Notes under the pieces: generated by a model
Told to the model about the DNA's origin: nothing
Databases searched by the model: none
The model's input: only the letters and a program-made list of their open reading frames with translations
NCBI RefSeq assembly: GCF_009765355.1
Contig: NZ_VTHK01000036.1
Span: 31,377 to 95,376, forward strand
Origin: Amycolatopsis anabasis
GTDB taxonomy: Bacteria > Actinomycetota > Actinomycetes > Mycobacteriales > Pseudonocardiaceae
DNA: 64,000 bases
Direction of reading: 5' to 3'
In this document: in pieces, positions 56,201 through 64,000 of the stretch
Position numbering within the stretch: position 1 is the first letter of the stretch
How the letters are laid out: each line of letters opens with the position of its first letter
Position numbers and translations under genes: made by a program

Positions 56201-57505
56201 ATGTTGGACAGAGACGCGGAACTGTCTTTCCTGTGGGAACTGTTCACCCGGTGCGCCCGCGGCAAGGGCGGCGCCGCGGTGATCACCGGCCCGGTGGCGA
56301 CCGGGAAGACCGAACTGCTGCACGCCTTCGCCGCCCGGGCCCGCAGGTCCGGGGCCAGCACGCTGATCGCGCGCGGGACATCCGCCCAGCGCGAGACGCC
56401 GCTGGGCGTGCTCCGGCAACTGTTCCGCCGCGCTCCCCTCTCCCCGGAACTCCAGGTGCGGCTGATCCGGCTGCTCGACGAGGGCACGCGGCGGGCGGCA
56501 CTGGCCGGTCCGGACACCGCCGACGCGGTGCAACTCCGGATCGCGCAGAGCCTGTGGGAACTGCTGAAGCGGATGGCCGGGCAGCGGCCGGTCCTGATCG
56601 GCGTCGCGGATCTGCACCTGGCCGACCGCGCCTCGCTGTGCTGCCTGCGGTATTTCGTCCGCGGGGCGGGCTCCTCCCGCGTGCTCGCGGTGGTCACCGA
56701 ACCGGACCGGCCGCGGCGGGTGCACCAGCTCATCGACCTCGACCCCGGCCGCCGCCCGCACTGCCACCGGGTGGCGCTGACCCCGCTGCTCCCCCGGGAG
56801 GTCACCCGCATCCTCGCGTCGCGTTTGGACACCCACGCCGCGTTCCACGTCGCCGCCGACTGCCACGCCCTTTCCGGCGGTATCCCACTGCTGGTCCAGG
56901 CCCTGCTCGAGGACTACCGGGGCGCGCTGACCCCCGGTGCGGCGTTCGCGCGGGCCGTGCTGGCCTGCCTGAACCGGCTCGAGTCGACCGAACTCGCGGT
57001 CGCACAGGCGATCGCGGTCCTCGGCGAGCACGGTTCCCCCGACCTGGTGGCCCGGTTGCTCGGAACCACCCGCGCCGCCACCGCGAACGCGCTCACCGTG
57101 CTGAACGCGGCGCTGCTCGATTCCGGCCGGTTCCGGCATCCGGCCGCCCGGCTCGCCGCGCTCGGCGGCATGGACCCCCAGCGGCGCGACGAATGGGAAC
57201 GCCGTGCGGCGGACCTGCTCCAGGCGGCGCCGGAACCGGCGGTCGTGCCCGCCGAGCCGGTGGCCCCGGCCGCACGCCCGGCGAATTCCCTGGTCGCCGA
57301 CCCGAGTTATGCCCTCAGCGACGCCGAGCTCCGGGTCGCGTCCCTGGCGACCCTGGGGTACTCCAACCGCGAGATCGCGGGCGAACTGCACATCACCGTC
57401 AGCACGGTGGAGCAGCACCTGACCCGCACCTACCGCAAGCTCCGCGTCAACGGCCGCGCCAAACTCGCCGAGCGGTTGCTGGTGGAAACCTCCGACCGCG
57501 GCTGA
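56201..57505 (+). CDS. LuxR-family regulator with AAA-type ATPase domain (short LAL type)
   Basis: 434 residues. Walker A is GPVATGKTELLHAF near residue 27; a weak Walker B is VLIGVADLHLADRAS. The C-terminal LuxR helix-turn-helix is LSDAELRVASLATLGYSNREIAGELHITVSTVEQHLTRTYRKLRV. Large LAL regulators are about 900 residues with a long TPR-like middle; this one has only about 150 residues there, so it is a compact form. Cluster-situated members usually activate biosynthesis. The ATG has GAGGA 11 nt before it; a TTG six codons upstream is possible. Its stop abuts the convergent rmlA stop. Confidence 0.88.
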   Translation: MLDRDAELSFLWELFTRCARGKGGAAVITGPVATGKTELLHAFAARARRSGASTLIARGTSAQRETPLGVLRQLFRRAPLSPELQVRLIRLLDEGTRRAALAGPDTADAVQLRIAQSLWELLKRMAGQRPVLIGVADLHLADRASLCCLRYFVRGAGSSRVLAVVTEPDRPRRVHQLIDLDPGRRPHCHRVALTPLLPREVTRILASRLDTHAAFHVAADCHALSGGIPLLVQALLEDYRGALTPGAAFARAVLACLNRLESTELAVAQAIAVLGEHGSPDLVARLLGTTRAATANALTVLNAALLDSGRFRHPAARLAALGGMDPQRRDEWERRAADLLQAAPEPAVVPAEPVAPAARPANSLVADPSYALSDAELRVASLATLGYSNREIAGELHITVSTVEQHLTRTYRKLRVNGRAKLAERLLVETSDRG

Positions 57506-58378
57506 CTACGCCAGCGACTTGGCCACGTCCATGACATAGCGGCCGTAGTCCGAATTCGACATCTTCTCCCCCAGCGCATGACATTCGTCCGCGCTGATGA
57601 ACCCCATCCGCAGCGCGATCTCCTCGACGCAGGCGACCCGCACCCCCTGCCGGTGCTCCAGCACCTGGACGTACTGGCTGGCCTCCAGCAGCGAGCGGTG
57701 CGTACCGGCGTCGAGCCAGGTGAACCCGCGCCCAAGGGTCTCCAGCTTCGCCCGGCCGTCCTTCAGGTACATCCGGTTGATGTCGGTGATCTCCAGTTCC
57801 CCGCGCGCCGACGGCTCCAGGTCGCGAGCCATCTCCACGACGTCCGAATCGTAGAAGTACAGGCCGGTGATCGCGTTGTTCGACCGCGGCCGCAACGGTT
57901 TCTCCTCGATGGAGACCAGCTGGCCCTGGTCGTTCAGTTCGCCGATGCCGTACCGCTCCGGGTCCGAGACCGGGTAGCCGAACAGCGTGCAACCGTCCAG
58001 TTCGGACCGGCCGCGGCGCAGCAGATTCCCGAATCCGGTGCCGTGGAAGATGTTGTCGCCGAGGATGAGCGCCGAGTCGTCGTTGCCGACGTGGTCCGCA
58101 CCGACCCGGAACGCGTCGGCGATCCCGCGGGGTTCGGGCTGTTCGGCGTAGGTGATGTTGAGCCCCAGATGCGCGCCGTCCCCGAACAGCGCGCGGATCG
58201 CCGGGACGCTGGCCGGGGTCGAGATCATCAGGATGTCCCGGACGTCCGCGAGCATGAGCACGGACAACGGGTAGTACACCATCGGCTTGTCGTACACCGG
58301 GAGCAGCTGCTTCGACGTCGCCAAGGTCACCGGATACATCCGGGTCCCGCTTCCACCGGCGAGCACGATTCCCTTCAT
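57506..58378 (-). CDS. rmlA: Glucose-1-phosphate thymidylyltransferase
   Basis: 290 residues matching RmlA/RfbA throughout: MKGIVLAGGSGTRMYPVT (nucleotide loop), SKQLLPVYDKPMVYYPLSVLMLA, LILGDNIFHGTG, EEKPLRPRSNNAITGLYFYD and GRGFTWLDAGTHRSLLEAS. It makes dTDP-glucose, the entry point for all the deoxysugars of this cluster. The partner dTDP-glucose 4,6-dehydratase is not in the window. The Met before KGIVLAGG was chosen as in the family; an ATG four codons earlier is the alternative. Divergent from GT9 over 170 bp. Confidence 0.95.
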   Translation of the reverse strand: MKGIVLAGGSGTRMYPVTLATSKQLLPVYDKPMVYYPLSVLMLADVRDILMISTPASVPAIRALFGDGAHLGLNITYAEQPEPRGIADAFRVGADHVGNDDSALILGDNIFHGTGFGNLLRRGRSELDGCTLFGYPVSDPERYGIGELNDQGQLVSIEEKPLRPRSNNAITGLYFYDSDVVEMARDLEPSARGELEITDINRMYLKDGRAKLETLGRGFTWLDAGTHRSLLEASQYVQVLEHRQGVRVACVEEIALRMGFISADECHALGEKMSNSDYGRYVMDVAKSLA

Positions 58379-58548
58379 GGCATCATCCATTCTTCCGGGG
58401 ACGCAGTCGTTTATGGGCCGAATAAAGCGCACCCGGACTCCGGGAGGAAACCCCTAGTCCACGGGCTTGGCTCGGTGCGGTTCGCTTCGCTAGCCTCGCC
58501 TGGCACGGCTTTTCTGGGGTGGACATCCCTGCTGCGGAGGGAAAAGGA
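58379..58548. promoter_or_regulatory. Divergent rmlA/GT9 promoter region with ACCCCTAG element
   Basis: AACCCCTAGTCC at 58449-58460 matches the element at 14681. It lies about 72 bp before the rmlA ATG and 90 bp before the GT9 ATG. No gene is seen. Confidence 0.45.
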
Positions 58549-59847
58549 ATGCGCGTTCTGTTCGCCACGTACTCGGAGAAAACCCATTTCCACGCCATGG
58601 TGCCGCTGGCGTGGGCGCTGCGTACCGCCGGGCACGAGGTGCGCGTGGCGAGCCAGCCCGAACTGACCGAGGTCATCACCCGCACCGGCCTGACCGCGGT
58701 GCCGGTCGGCCAGGACCACAACCTGTGGCGCAGCTCGAAACGCTTCCTCACGCCCCGGTTCGCCGAGGCGAATCCCACCGCCTACAAGAAGATCCGCGGG
58801 GTGGAACTGCCGCCGTTCGACGTGGCCGAGGAGCCGACGGAGAACATCACGTGGGAGTACCTCAAGGACGGTTACGACAAGGTCGTGCCGTCCTGGTACA
58901 AGATGATCAACGATCCGATGGTCGAGGACCTGGTCACGTTCGCCCGGAGCTGGCAGCCGGACCTGGTGATCTGGGAACCCGCGACCTACGCCGGCCCGAT
59001 CGCGGCCAAGGCCTGCGGTGCCGCCCACGCGCGGATGCTGTGGTGCCTGGACATCTTCGGCCGGACGCGCGAACACTTCCTGCGCTTGGCCGACCGGCAG
59101 CCGGAATCCGACCGCGGGGACGCGCTGGCCGAATGGCTGGGCGCGCAGGCGGCCAAGTTCGGGGTGGAATTCTCCGAGGACCTGACCACCGGGCAGTTCA
59201 CCCTCGACCAGTTCCCGGACTCGCTGCGCATGGAAGCCGACGGCCTGCATTACGTCCCGCTGCGGTACGTGCCCTACAACGGGGACGCGGTGGTGCCGAA
59301 ATGGCTGTGGGAGAAGCCCGAGCGCCCCCGGGTCTGCCTCACCCTCGGGATTTGCGCGACCGAACGGTTCGGCGGCTACCCGGTCGGCATCCAGGGCATC
59401 CTCGATTCGCTGGGCGATCTCGACGTCGAAATCGTGGCCACGGTCTCCGAAGACGAGCAGAAGAAGCTGGAACGGGTGCCGGACAACACGAAGCTGGTCG
59501 CGTTCGTCCCGCTGCACGATCTGCTGCCGACCTGCTCCGCGGTGATCCACCACGCCGGTTTCGGCACGGCCAACACGACCGCGCTCAACGGGGTGCCGCA
59601 GCTGACGCTGCCCGAACAGCACGACGCGCCGCCGCTCGCGCGGCGGGTCGCCGCCCAGGGGGCGGGCCTGATGATCTACTACAGCGAGGTGACCGGCGCG
59701 AAGGTGCGCGAGAACCTGGTGCGCTTGCTGACGGAACCGTCGTTCCGCGAGGGCGCCGCACGGCTGCGCGACGAGTTGCTCGGCCTGCCCACTCCGGCCG
59801 CGCTCGTCGGCGAACTCGAGAAACTCGCCACCGAATACCGCCCGTGA
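58549..59847 (+). CDS. Deoxysugar glycosyltransferase GT9
   Basis: 432 residues with His13 (YSEKTHFHAMVPLAWALR) and donor motif HHAGFGTANTTALNGVPQLTLPEQHDAPPLARR. The N-terminal third is nearly the same as in GT4-GT8, while the donor loop EQHDAPPLARR is of its own type. It stands apart from the other transferases, 40 bp upstream of the flavin monooxygenase, so it may act on an aromatic hydroxyl made by that enzyme. GGAAAAGGA lies before the ATG; an in-frame GTG ten codons upstream is less likely. Confidence 0.9.
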   Translation: MRVLFATYSEKTHFHAMVPLAWALRTAGHEVRVASQPELTEVITRTGLTAVPVGQDHNLWRSSKRFLTPRFAEANPTAYKKIRGVELPPFDVAEEPTENITWEYLKDGYDKVVPSWYKMINDPMVEDLVTFARSWQPDLVIWEPATYAGPIAAKACGAAHARMLWCLDIFGRTREHFLRLADRQPESDRGDALAEWLGAQAAKFGVEFSEDLTTGQFTLDQFPDSLRMEADGLHYVPLRYVPYNGDAVVPKWLWEKPERPRVCLTLGICATERFGGYPVGIQGILDSLGDLDVEIVATVSEDEQKKLERVPDNTKLVAFVPLHDLLPTCSAVIHHAGFGTANTTALNGVPQLTLPEQHDAPPLARRVAAQGAGLMIYYSEVTGAKVRENLVRLLTEPSFREGAARLRDELLGLPTPAALVGELEKLATEYRP

Positions 59848-59887
59848 CGAGTTAGCCTCTTATGCCGGAACCTGGGGAAAGGAAGCT

Positions 59888-61120
59888 ATGCGCGTCATCG
59901 TCGCGGGTGGTGGGATCGGCGGACTCGCCACGGCCCTCAGCCTGCATGCTGCGGGCATCGAGGACGTCCTGGTGGCGGAGGCCGCCGAAGAGATCCGGCC
60001 GCTCGGGGTCGGAATCAACCTGCTCCCGCACGCCGTCCGGGAACTGACCGAACTGGGAGTGGCCGATCGGATCGCCCGGATCGGGGTCGCGACCGCGGAA
60101 CTGGCCTACTTCAACCGGTTCGGCCAGGCGATCTGGTCCGAACCGCGTGGTGTGGCCGTGGGTTACCGCTGGCCGCAGTACTCGGTTCACCGCGGAAAGC
60201 TGCAGATGCTGCTGCTCGACCTGGTTCGCGAGCGGCTCGGGCCGGAGGCGGTGCGCACCGGGATGCGGCTCACCGGCTTCTCCGGGAACGCCGAGGGCGC
60301 GGTCGCCACCTTCGGCGAGGAGCGGCTCGAATGCGATCTGCTGATCGCCGCGGACGGCATCCGTTCGACGGTGCGGTCGATACTCCATCCGGACGAAGGC
60401 GCCCCGCCGTGGAACGGCCTGGTGCTCTGGCGGGGCACCACGGTCGGCAAGCCGTACCTCACCGGCCGGTCGATGATCATGGCCGGGGACGGCACCGAGA
60501 AGTTCGTCGCCTACCCGATCTCCGAACCGGACGCGGACGGCCAGGTGCTGATCAACTGGATCGCCGAACGCCCGCTCGGCCGGGAAGCCGTCGGCCGCGG
60601 TGACTGGAACCGACCGGTCGAGGTCGCCGAGATCCTGGCGCACTTCGGTGACTGGCGCTTCGACTGGCTCGACGTTCCCGGCATCATCGGCGCCGCGCAA
60701 ACCGCCTACGAGTACCCGATGGTCGACCGCGATCCGCTTCCGCGGTGGACACACGGCCGGGTCACCCTGCTCGGGGACGCCGCGCACGCCATGTACCCGA
60801 TCGGATCCAACGGCGCGTCGCAGGCCATTCTGGACGCTCGCGTGCTCGCGCACGCCCTGGCCACTCACGCGGATCCGGACGCGGGCCTGGCCGCCTACGA
60901 GAACGAGCGCCGCCCGCCCACCACCGCGATCCAGCTGGCCAACCGCCAGATGGGTCCCGAGGTCGTGATGAAACTGGCCCACGAACGGGCCCCGACCGGC
61001 TTCGACGACATCGACCAGGTCGTTCCCCTGGCCGAACGGGAGGAGATCGCGTTGCGGTACAAGCGAACCGCCGGATTCGATCCGGCGCTTCTCAACGAGC
61101 GGCCAAGTTATTCCGTATGA
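59888..61120 (+). CDS. PhzS-like FAD-dependent aromatic monooxygenase
   Basis: 410 residues of the class A flavin monooxygenase fold. GGGIGGLATALSLHAAG binds FAD; EIRPLGVGINLLPHAV, WSEPRGVAVG, WPQYSVHRGKLQMLLLDLV and YPMVDRDPLPRW followed by GDAAHAMYPIGSNGASQAILD follow the phenazine monooxygenase PhzS closely. PhzS hydroxylates an aromatic ring with loss of its carboxylate. Here the likely substrate is the aryl acid from the lyase/ligase cassette or an aromatic residue of the peptide; this is inferred. GGAAAGGAAG precedes the ATG. The last codon overlaps the next small gene (ATGA). Confidence 0.9.
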   Translation: MRVIVAGGGIGGLATALSLHAAGIEDVLVAEAAEEIRPLGVGINLLPHAVRELTELGVADRIARIGVATAELAYFNRFGQAIWSEPRGVAVGYRWPQYSVHRGKLQMLLLDLVRERLGPEAVRTGMRLTGFSGNAEGAVATFGEERLECDLLIAADGIRSTVRSILHPDEGAPPWNGLVLWRGTTVGKPYLTGRSMIMAGDGTEKFVAYPISEPDADGQVLINWIAERPLGREAVGRGDWNRPVEVAEILAHFGDWRFDWLDVPGIIGAAQTAYEYPMVDRDPLPRWTHGRVTLLGDAAHAMYPIGSNGASQAILDARVLAHALATHADPDAGLAAYENERRPPTTAIQLANRQMGPEVVMKLAHERAPTGFDDIDQVVPLAEREEIALRYKRTAGFDPALLNERPSYSV

Positions 61121-61281
61121 GTGACAATCCGCCGGACGAGTCCGCGCTGGAACAGCGCCGCCGGGACTTCTTCGCCCATTTCGTCGAGCCGATGGTGGCC
61201 GAGGCCCGGGAGATCGACGTCCCGGTCACCGAAATCATCATGCAGATGATTCAGCAGCATTCGCTCGAGGACGAGGAATAG
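61117..61281 (+). CDS. 54-residue protein, paralogue A of a small-protein pair
   Basis: A 54-residue acidic, helical peptide coupled to the monooxygenase by an ATGA overlap. The core EQRRRDFFAHFVEPMVAEAREIDVPVTEIIMQMIQQHS is shared almost residue by residue with the 54-residue product of 61653-61817. No Cys, no membrane segment, no signal peptide. It is not a family I recognise; a small subunit or regulator of the coupled enzyme is possible. Confidence 0.75.
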   Translation: MSDNPPDESALEQRRRDFFAHFVEPMVAEAREIDVPVTEIIMQMIQQHSLEDEE

Positions 61282-61420
61282 CCGTTCCGCGGGGCCTACC
61301 AAAGTAGGGGTGCGCCCGGCACCTTCGGACGGGTACTCCCCCGGCATCGACGACCTTCGTCAACCGGAAACGGACTCGTGATCGATCCGCTGGGCGGCAC
61401 GCGGACCTAGCCTGGACGAC

Positions 61421-61636
61421 ATGAAGAAAGCGCTCGAGCTGATCGGCACCCTGCTCGTCATCGACGGCATCGCCGGCATCATTCACGAATTCACCGGCTG
61501 GTTCAAACTCTGGGTAATCGTCCGGTATCTCGATTTCCTCGACGGCTACGAGATCTTCGCGAACATCGTGCTCGCCGTCCTCGGCGTAGTGGTGATCACC
61601 GCCGCCAACATCGGCAAGCGCGCCAGCAGCAGCTGA
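61421..61636 (+). CDS. Small two-helix membrane protein, unknown function
   Basis: 71 residues with two hydrophobic segments (ALELIGTLLVIDGIAGII and FANIVLAVLGVVVITAANI) separated by an aromatic, charged stretch FTGWFKLWVIVRYLDFLDGY. The short basic ends suggest both termini inside. No clear ribosome site is seen before the ATG. It lies between the two 54-residue paralogues, 16 bp before the second. Function unknown; similar small membrane proteins are common in actinobacteria. Confidence 0.65.
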   Translation: MKKALELIGTLLVIDGIAGIIHEFTGWFKLWVIVRYLDFLDGYEIFANIVLAVLGVVVITAANIGKRASSS

Positions 61637-61652
61637 GCGGGGAGTGCCTGGC

Positions 61653-61817
61653 ATGGGTTCGCGTCCGTCCGAAGACGAACTGCTGGAACAGCGGCGCAAG
61701 GATTTCTTCGCCGACTACGTCCAGCCGATGGTGCACGAGGCCCGGGAGATCGACGTTCCCATCACCGAAGCCATCGTGCGCGTGATCCAGCTGCACAGCA
61801 CCGATCAGGAGAACTAA
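61653..61817 (+). CDS. 54-residue protein, paralogue B of a small-protein pair
   Basis: Same length as paralogue A and the same core: EQRRKDFFADYVQPMVHEAREIDVPITEAIVRVIQLHS. About 25 of the 38 core positions are identical, so this is a true coding gene despite its size. GGGGAG precedes the ATG by 8 nt. The first eight residues and the tail (TDQEN) differ. Function unknown. Confidence 0.75.
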   Translation: MGSRPSEDELLEQRRKDFFADYVQPMVHEAREIDVPITEAIVRVIQLHSTDQEN

Positions 61818-61945
61818 ATACCGCCGGTCGCGGTCCATTACTCTTGCCGCTCGGCAGCGCCGCGCTGTACGGTCTTCTCATCCCGGCAACCGGGTCGAGA
61901 AGCGTAATTCTGCGCAGCGTTGCATCTGAGGGATGAGGAACAACC

Positions 61946-63088
61946 GTGAAAACCCTGGGCGGATACGGCTCCGCGCTGCTCGTCCTGGAAGACGGGCGAA
62001 TCTTCCCCGGCAGATCATTCGGCGCGGTCGGCCAAACATTTGGTGAAGGCGTGTTCTTCACCGGAATGACCGGATATCAGGAGGCCCTCACCGATCCCAG
62101 TTATCACCGCCAGGTAGTGGTGATGACGGCCCCGCACGTGGGCAATACCGGAATCAACGACGAGGACTCCGAATCGCGGCGAATCTGGGTCGCCGGTTAC
62201 GTGGTGCGCGAGCCGGCGCGGATCCCGTCCAACTGGCGGAGCCGCCGGGGGCTCGGGGAAGAACTGGCCCGGTCCGGTGTGGTCGGGATCGCCGGGGTGG
62301 ACACCCGGGCGATCACCCGGCACCTGCGCGAGCGGGGCGCGATGCGGGTCGGGATCGCCTCCGGCGCCGCGCTCACCGGACCCGGCGCGCTGATCGAGCG
62401 GGTACGCGCGCAACCGCCGATGGCGGGCGCGGATCTGACCGCCGAGGTGACCACCGCCGAAACCCGCACCGTGCCCGCCGCTCCCCGCACCCGCGAGTTC
62501 CTGGTCGCCGCGGTCGATCTGGGGATCAAAACGAGCATCACCCGCGAACTGGCCGAACGCGGTGCGGCGGTGCGGGTGGTCCCGGCCACGGTCACCATCG
62601 ACGAGATCCTCGAGCTGGCCCCGGACGGGGTGTTCCTGTCCAACGGTCCTGGAGATCCGGCCACGGCCGAGCACGCGGTGACGCTCACCCGCGCGTTGCT
62701 CGATCGGCGGATCCCGGTTTTCGGCATCTGCTTCGGACACCAGATCCTCGCCCGGGCACTGGGTTTCCGGACCTACAAACTCGCCTACGGGCATCGCGGG
62801 GTGAACCAGCCCGTCCTCGACCGCGCGTCCGGGCGGGTCGAGGTGACCGCGCACAACCACGGTTTCGCGGTGGCCGCGCCGGTCGGCGAGATCGTGCCGA
62901 CGCCCTTCGGCCGGGTCGAGGTCAGCCACGTCTGCCTCAACGACGACGTGGTGGAAGGCTTGCGCTGCCTGGACGTTCCCGCGTTCGGGGTGCAGTACCA
63001 CCCGGAGGCCGCGGCCGGTCCGCACGATGCCGCGCATCTGTTCGACCGGTTCGTGTCGCTCCTCGGAACCGGCGGCGGGCGTGCCTAG
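61946..63088 (+). CDS. carA: Carbamoyl-phosphate synthase small chain
   Basis: 380 residues. The N-terminal CPSase small domain (ALLVLEDGRIFPGRSFGA, FFTGMTGYQEALTDPSY) is followed by a class I glutaminase with the Cys in FGICFGHQ and the His-Glu pair in QYHPEA. It releases ammonia from glutamine for the large chain. GAGGA lies 7 nt before the GTG. In actinobacteria carA normally sits inside the pyrimidine operon after pyrR-pyrB-pyrC; here small cluster-edge genes precede it instead. It may be a second copy supplying carbamoyl phosphate for carbamoylating the product, or the ordinary gene at the cluster border. Confidence 0.93.
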   Translation: MKTLGGYGSALLVLEDGRIFPGRSFGAVGQTFGEGVFFTGMTGYQEALTDPSYHRQVVVMTAPHVGNTGINDEDSESRRIWVAGYVVREPARIPSNWRSRRGLGEELARSGVVGIAGVDTRAITRHLRERGAMRVGIASGAALTGPGALIERVRAQPPMAGADLTAEVTTAETRTVPAAPRTREFLVAAVDLGIKTSITRELAERGAAVRVVPATVTIDEILELAPDGVFLSNGPGDPATAEHAVTLTRALLDRRIPVFGICFGHQILARALGFRTYKLAYGHRGVNQPVLDRASGRVEVTAHNHGFAVAAPVGEIVPTPFGRVEVSHVCLNDDVVEGLRCLDVPAFGVQYHPEAAAGPHDAAHLFDRFVSLLGTGGGRA

Positions 63089-64000
63089 GCGCCCGGGGCT
63101 GTCCTCGGTCCTGGTCATCGGATCCGGGCCGATCGTGATCGGGCAGGCCTGCGAATTCGACTACTCCGGAACCCAGGCGTGCCGGGTGCTCAAGTCCGAA
63201 GGACTGCGGGTGGTCCTGGTCAACTCGAACCCGGCGACGATCATGACCGATCCCGAGTTCGCCGACGCCACCTACCTCGAACCGATCACCCCGGAATACC
63301 TGGAAAAGATCATCGCGGCGGAACGGCCGGACGCCCTGCTGCCGACGCTGGGCGGGCAGACCGCGCTGAACGCCGCCGTCGATCTCGCCCGCAACGGAGT
63401 GCTGGCCCGCTACGGCGTGGAACTGATCGGCGCGAGCCTCGAGGCGATCGAGTCCGGTGAGGACCGTCGCCGGTTCAAGAAGATCGTGGAGGGACTCGGC
63501 GCCCGCTTCCCCGGCCTCACCACCGCGGCTTCGGTGAGCTGCCATTCGCTGGCGGACTGCCGGGCGGCGGTCGACCGGCTCGGCGGGTATCCGGTGGTGC
63601 TCCGGCCGAGTTTCACCATGGGCGGCGCCGGTTCCGGATTCGCGCGGACCGAGGAGGAATTGCTCCGGATCGCGCGCAAGGGGCTGCACCTCTCCGCGAT
63701 CGGCGAGGTGCTCGTCGAGGAGAGCGTGCTCGGGTGGAAGGAGTACGAGCTCGAGCTGATGCGCGATCGCCACGACAACGTGGTGGTGGTGTGCTCGATC
63801 GAGAACGTGGATCCGATGGGGGTGCACACCGGTGATTCGGTGACCGTCGCTCCCGCGATGACCCTGACCGACCGGGAATTCCAGCTGATGCGGGACGTGG
63901 CGATCGCCGTCGTCCGCGCGGTCGGCGTCGACACCGGCGGTTGCAACATCCAGTTCGCGATCAATCCGGTGGATGGCCGGATGGTGGTGATCGAGATGAA
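63081..64000 (+). CDS. carB: Carbamoyl-phosphate synthase large chain (5' part)
   Basis: Only the first 306 residues are in the window. From a GTG overlapping carA by 8 bp the frame gives VLVIGSGPIVIGQACEFDYSGTQACRVL, then VNSNPATIMTDPEFADATYLEPITPE, LPTLGGQTALN and VLRPSFTMGGAGSGFA, all hallmark blocks of the first ATP-grasp domain of CarB. It makes carbamoyl phosphate with CarA. The reading frame is intact up to the edge. Confidence 0.93.
   Translation, partial: MPRRPGLSSVLVIGSGPIVIGQACEFDYSGTQACRVLKSEGLRVVLVNSNPATIMTDPEFADATYLEPITPEYLEKIIAAERPDALLPTLGGQTALNAAVDLARNGVLARYGVELIGASLEAIESGEDRRRFKKIVEGLGARFPGLTTAASVSCHSLADCRAAVDRLGGYPVVLRPSFTMGGAGSGFARTEEELLRIARKGLHLSAIGEVLVEESVLGWKEYELELMRDRHDNVVVVCSIENVDPMGVHTGDSVTVAPAMTLTDREFQLMRDVAIAVVRAVGVDTGGCNIQFAINPVDGRMVVIEM

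Noticed and set aside
61295..61308. CCTAC-CAAA-GTAGG as a terminator
   Set aside because: Only a 5-bp stem and no T run; it overlaps the ACCCCTA element and is better left as part of that motif.

Overview
The window is high-GC actinomycete DNA with frequent GTG and TTG starts and codons ending in G or C. Gene content (LmbU-type regulator, vancosamine-type sugar genes, many DesVII/EryCIII-like glycosyltransferases) suggests Pseudonocardiales, probably an Amycolatopsis-like organism; no marker gene proves this. About 4.1-61.8 kb looks like one natural-product cluster: a nonribosomal peptide decorated with an unusually large number of deoxysugars. I do not recognise the product.

Layout. 1-4.1 kb looks like non-cluster chromosome: a membrane-anchored protein, a polytopic membrane protein, and a divergent DUF899/HxlR pair with two operator palindromes. 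4.1-11.7 kb is a leftward sugar block: glycosyltransferase (GT1), a hotdog-SDR fusion, 5-epimerase, 2,3-dehydratase, 3-aminotransferase, a GNAT and an aldo/keto reductase. 12.5-13.2 kb is an LmbU-family regulator. Then come the sugar C-methyltransferase and a second aldo/keto reductase. 15.9-41.0 kb is a rightward block: second GNAT, discrete carrier protein, MbtH protein, two NRPSs, sugar 4-ketoreductase, a Tat-exported small subunit, a GMC oxidoreductase and a secreted penicillin-acylase-type enzyme. 41.2-49.1 kb holds six glycosyltransferases (GT2-GT7). 49.3-55.9 kb is a tight leftward operon: aryl/acyl ligase, MIO-type ammonia-lyase/aminomutase, ABC exporter, GT8 and a TylF-type O-methyltransferase. 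A LuxR regulator, glucose-1-phosphate thymidylyltransferase, GT9 and a PhzS-like flavin monooxygenase follow, then two 54-residue paralogues flanking a small membrane protein, and carA plus the start of carB at the right edge.

How the genes fit together (inference). RmlA starts dTDP-sugar supply; no 4,6-dehydratase is present here. The EvaA, B, C, D and E counterparts are all present, so a vancosamine or 4-epi-vancosamine type sugar is expected; the EryBII-like reductase adds a branch to neutral 2,6-dideoxysugars. The NRPS reads C*-A-T-C-A-T-C-A-T-C-A-T / C-A-T-C-T-TE. The first C domain is degenerate, the last extension module has no A domain, and the thioesterase has Cys as nucleophile. The ammonia-lyase, ligase and carrier protein could supply an aryl acyl group. 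Nine glycosyltransferases (three lacking the usual N-terminal His) and an O-methyltransferase could build a long oligosaccharide; the secreted acylase and Tat-targeted oxidoreductase suggest final maturation outside the membrane.

A 16-bp palindrome, GTCYCGC-N2-GCGGGAC, lies upstream of four cluster transcription units and is a strong candidate for a shared operator, possibly of the LmbU-type protein.
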